Shown here piece by piece: positions 40,370 to 42,776 of a stretch of 42,776 nt of DNA (positions are counted from its first letter, which is position 1; every line of letters starts with the position of its first letter). The notes under the pieces were generated by a model. The model saw nothing but the letters and a program-made list of their open reading frames with translations. It was not told the DNA's origin and ran no database searches. The DNA is from Oligoflexus sp. (GTDB taxonomy: Bacteria; Bdellovibrionota_B; Oligoflexia; Oligoflexales; Oligoflexaceae). A program made the position numbers and the translations under genes. The DNA lies in assembly GCF_035712445.1 (NCBI RefSeq), contig NZ_DASTAT010000132.1:1-42776 (forward strand), read 5' to 3'.

Positions 40370-40654
40370 TTTGGCAACCTTAGCATTGAATAGAGGGGTT
40401 GATACGCCTGGGGGAGACGAGTTTGGGCGGTGTTTATTGCAGCTGGATTGATGGAGCGTCCTCAGAAAGTGACTTCGAGGCCCAGGAGTGAAGGGGGCGG
40501 GATTTTTGGGGTGAACGGAAGGGGGAAACGGACGGCTTCCGCTTCGGACCTCAGGGCGTGAATAATGAATATGATTATGTTTCGCAAGTGATATTATGGA
40601 GCTTCGCGGTGAAGTAAGTTTAACGCCTTCGCAAAGGGAAAGGACCTCAGCTCG

Positions 40655-41323
40655 ATGCGATACTCCTGCCTTCTCGTCTTCATGCTTTCGTTCGAGGCTT
40701 TCGCTGCGCCGCATCCTGCCGAAGTTCCGGTTGTGAATCCGCCCATACTCAGGAGCGTCGACTATAGGCAGGACGCAAGGTTTCAGGTGACGGCCGGGCT
40801 TGGCAGTCTGATACCTTATTTGGGCTTTTCTCTGAACCTCGGCTACTTTCAGGAGCCGGATCGTCTTTACACTCTGTCTTATACGACAGGAGTGGATATG
40901 AAGGACTTTCTATTAAACCTTTTCCTCGGGCATGATGATGAGGTCCACGCTCGGCTGCTGACGGCCGGTTTTAAGCAGTTTTTTGCCAATAGCTTTTACG
41001 CGGAAGGCAGTGGTTTCATGCGCCGGCTCACGCAGGTCGCCACCAACGAACTTTCCTATTCGTCCCGTGAAGGCGTTGCCGACTTCACCATGGATAGCCT
41101 TGGTGTCACGCTCGCATTCGGCAACCAATGGCAGTGGCCGACCTTCACCATTGGCTGTGATTGGGTCGGGATGATGGTGCCTCTGGTTCACGGATCTTTG
41201 CGCGCGGATGAAGCGCCAGGTGTGGATCCTCAGCTTGTGGCTGAGGAAGGGGATGACTTTAAGACTTTGGTCAAGGAATCGCGGCTGACTCTGCTGCGCT
41301 TTTATTTGGGTTATACGTTTTGA
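40655..41323 (+). CDS. outer-membrane beta-barrel-like protein
   Basis: A 222-residue exported protein with signal peptide (about 1-17, ending FAA). The mature part alternates amphipathic strands with turns (FQVTAGLGSLIPYLGFSLNLGYF, LYTLSYTTGVDM, SFYAEGSGFMRR, LTLLRFYLGYTF) and ends in Phe, the classical outer-membrane beta-barrel signature. An 8- to 10-strand barrel is plausible. AAAGGACC precedes the ATG. It is divergent from the YjgN gene across 285 nt that contain an AT-rich stretch (about 40560-40600) but no clear promoter. No function can be assigned. Confidence 0.72.
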   Translation: MRYSCLLVFMLSFEAFAAPHPAEVPVVNPPILRSVDYRQDARFQVTAGLGSLIPYLGFSLNLGYFQEPDRLYTLSYTTGVDMKDFLLNLFLGHDDEVHARLLTAGFKQFFANSFYAEGSGFMRRLTQVATNELSYSSREGVADFTMDSLGVTLAFGNQWQWPTFTIGCDWVGMMVPLVHGSLRADEAPGVDPQLVAEEGDDFKTLVKESRLTLLRFYLGYTF

Positions 41324-41338
41324 TGGTTGGCGCCTGCC

Positions 41339-41917
41339 TTAAACATAGCCCTTGGTCGCCAAACGCTTCCCTGACAGCGCATAAGCCTCATGACTCATAT
41401 CCGGTGTGCCGTTCGCATCATTCCACCGATTATAAAAATTAAAAAGCGCACACACATTGATCGCATCATAGATGGCTTCATCCGACCAGCCGGCGGCTTT
41501 GAGTTCGTCGATGTCGGCCTGGTCGGTGCGGTGAGCTTCCTTCGTGATCTTGCGGACGAAGTGGAGGAGGACTTTTTCGGCTTCGGTCAGTGGCGCGGTT
41601 TCGGGGTTGGTGCAGGCGGCGCGGACCTGGTCCTCGTTACCAAGGAGTTCTGTGGCCACAGCCACGTGGGAGCCGGTGCAGAAGGCGCAGCGGTTGGTGG
41701 CGCTGGTCACGGCGGCGATGAGTTCGCGCTGGCCGATGGTCAGGGGCGAGGGGCCGCGCATGATGGCTTCGGTGAAGGCGGAGAGAAGCTGAGTCATCTC
41801 GGGTTTGTAGGCAAAGAGATGCCAGATGCCGGAGACGGGGAGCCCGGCGGCCAGATTTTTGGTGATCATTTCCCCGTAGCGTCCCTGTCTCGCGGCTGCG
41901 ACTTCCTTCAGAAACAT
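41339..41917 (-). CDS. AhpD-like/carboxymuconolactone decarboxylase family peroxidase
   Basis: A 192-residue protein of the AhpD-like fold with the redox motif CAFCTGSH (Cys77, Cys80, His84). The family removes hydroperoxides or reduces thiols in the cytoplasm; the motif arrangement matches the peroxidase-related enzymes of this superfamily. AAAGGAG lies 5-6 nt before the ATG. The gene lies between the barrel protein and the ceramidase. Specific reductant and substrate cannot be told. Confidence 0.87.
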   Translation of the reverse strand: MFLKEVAAARQGRYGEMITKNLAAGLPVSGIWHLFAYKPEMTQLLSAFTEAIMRGPSPLTIGQRELIAAVTSATNRCAFCTGSHVAVATELLGNEDQVRAACTNPETAPLTEAEKVLLHFVRKITKEAHRTDQADIDELKAAGWSDEAIYDAINVCALFNFYNRWNDANGTPDMSHEAYALSGKRLATKGYV

Positions 41918-41953
41918 CAGTGCTCCTTTGCATGGGATGACACTTCCATCTTA

Positions 41954-41967
41954 CCCGGCAGACCGGG
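41954..41967. terminator. short hairpin after the ceramidase gene
   Basis: CCCGG (41954-41958) and CCGGG (41963-41967) form a 5-bp stem around CAGA. No T-run follows on the minus strand, so the terminator call is weak. ATTTTG follows in the plus direction. Confidence 0.25.
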
Positions 41968-41996
41968 ATTTTGCATCCTGCGAAGGAGCCTGATTT

Positions 41997-42776
41997 TCAA
42001 TTCAGCACAAAGGCATCGGAAACGCCCTGATAAGGCGTGATGCGGCCCGTCCAGCCGGATTTTTCATCACCCTGATGACGAATACGGTAGGTGCCCGGTT
42101 CAGCGCCTTCCGTATGCCAGGTGATGGTGACCTTCGAGTTGGCAATGCCGCTGCGTTCCCAACGGTAGGTCGTGTCGGGATCAAAATCGTAGCGAACCGG
42201 CAGGTAAACATCACCGACCAGTTTTTCCACGATCAGAAAGCTATCCTGCGTGCGGTAATTATTATTGGGATGCGCACCCCAGAACTGAACGCTGACTGTG
42301 TCCCCGCGAGTATAGGCGGCCAAAGGCTGGGTGATCACCGAACCATATTTTTTATTCAAAGGCTTATCATCCAGGAAGACCTTGGCGGTCAGGTCCACGG
42401 ATTTGCCGGTGATATCCTCCGGGGTGGGACCGGCGGGAACCTCGGCATTCTGAACGATGGCGCGCGACAGCTTCACGAATTCCTGCTGAAACGCAGCCTG
42501 CTCATGCGGCCCGAACAGAGTCGCAGCCCCTTCGTACCACTGCTTCGCATACTCCTCGCGCGTGGCGAGATAGGAAGCATAAGAGTTGGCGAGACTGCTG
42601 ATCACACCATAGCGCACACCCAGCGGCGCGAGTTCATTCACCACGGCCTTACGGAAACGACGGCCGGACATGGTGGTGACTTCAGCCGGAACCGCGATCA
42701 AGGCCACGCTCCCGATCTTGATGATCTGCAGCGGCATGATCTGTGGCGTCATGGTCGGGCCCTTGATATTCACATG
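41997..42776 (-). CDS. neutral ceramidase, C-terminal part, cut by the right edge
   Basis: The frame is open to the right edge, so the visible 260 residues are the C-terminal part. They begin inside the catalytic domain: IIKIGSVALIAVPAEVTTMSGRR matches the end of the neutral/alkaline ceramidase core. A later immunoglobulin-like beta domain (about 135-258, from LTAKVF to the end) is the usual C-terminal domain of the family. The enzyme splits the N-acyl bond of ceramide to give sphingosine and a fatty acid, in secreted or cell-surface form. The conserved Tyr-containing segment ANSYASYLATREEY is kept. The first codon seen (GTG) is not a start. A weak hairpin (41954-41967) lies beyond the stop. 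Confidence 0.85.
   Translation of the reverse strand, partial: HVNIKGPTMTPQIMPLQIIKIGSVALIAVPAEVTTMSGRRFRKAVVNELAPLGVRYGVISSLANSYASYLATREEYAKQWYEGAATLFGPHEQAAFQQEFVKLSRAIVQNAEVPAGPTPEDITGKSVDLTAKVFLDDKPLNKKYGSVITQPLAAYTRGDTVSVQFWGAHPNNNYRTQDSFLIVEKLVGDVYLPVRYDFDPDTTYRWERSGIANSKVTITWHTEGAEPGTYRIRHQGDEKSGWTGRITPYQGVSDAFVLN

Noticed and set aside
40370..40654. AT-rich spacer between the YjgN and barrel genes as a promoter or riboswitch
   Set aside because: TATTAT-like -10 boxes occur but no matching -35 box at proper distance and no conserved aptamer shape was seen.

Overview
The window looks like an ordinary chromosomal stretch of a moderately GC-rich, free-living Gram-negative bacterium. Inference only: the mixture resembles Oligoflexus-type Bdellovibrionota or, less likely, myxobacteria. 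Supporting features are many lipoproteins with a clear lipobox, a membrane-anchored class III adenylate cyclase, a 7TMR-DISM sensor kinase, a eukaryote-type acetyl-CoA carboxylase, a lone type I polyketide synthase, and secreted hydrolases. No tRNA, rRNA, CRISPR array, insertion sequence or phage gene was recognised.

Layout. 1-1.0 kb: the end of a lower-GC beta-propeller gene cut by the left edge. 1.2-5.1 kb: a small c-type cytochrome lipoprotein and, on the minus strand, a large GH35-type beta-galactosidase lipoprotein. 5.2-10.9 kb: a 1908-residue megasynthase with the unusual order AT-FAAL-ACP-KS-ACP-alpha/beta hydrolase. 11.1-14.4 kb: a paired membrane family (TIGR02587/TIGR02588) and a CocE-type secreted hydrolase. 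14.4-17.2 kb: a CheA-like 7TMR-DISM histidine kinase. 17.5-21.4 kb: two lipoproteins of unknown function and a gluzincin metalloprotease lipoprotein. 21.6-25.0 kb: an adenylate cyclase and a lipoprotein carrying a pentapeptide repeat. 25.1-30.6 kb: a two-gene operon encoding a eukaryote-type acetyl-CoA carboxylase, split into a degenerate biotin carboxylase-like protein and a BCCP-central-carboxyltransferase protein. 30.9-33.3 kb: an Asp/Arg-rich membrane protein and a pseudo-receiver/TPR protein. 33.5-38.3 kb: a possible 48-residue gene, an N-formylglutamate amidohydrolase-like protein, a DUF1338 dioxygenase, an FGE-fold protein, a small exported protein and a DUF72 protein. 38.3-42.8 kb: a YjgN (DUF898)-M48 protease operon, a beta-barrel-like protein, an AhpD-like peroxidase and the C-terminal part of a neutral ceramidase cut by the right edge.

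How genes may work together. The carboxylase operon would supply malonyl-CoA, the extender expected for the megasynthase AT, whose malonyl-type motif is visible. The FAAL would load a free fatty acid, one condensation would follow, and the hydrolase would release a beta-keto acid or a derivative. The linkage of these two loci is inference, since they lie 14 kb apart. Many gene pairs are convergent and share bidirectional hairpin terminators or overlap by 4 nt at their stop codons.

Most noteworthy: the megasynthase with its N-terminal AT, the carboxylase whose biotin carboxylase partner has lost the catalytic motifs, several other apparent pseudo-enzymes (receiver without Asp, FGE-fold protein without the catalytic Cys pair, GH35 protein without an obvious nucleophile, cytochrome without a distal Met), and a probable small gene with its own terminator at 33.5-33.8 kb.
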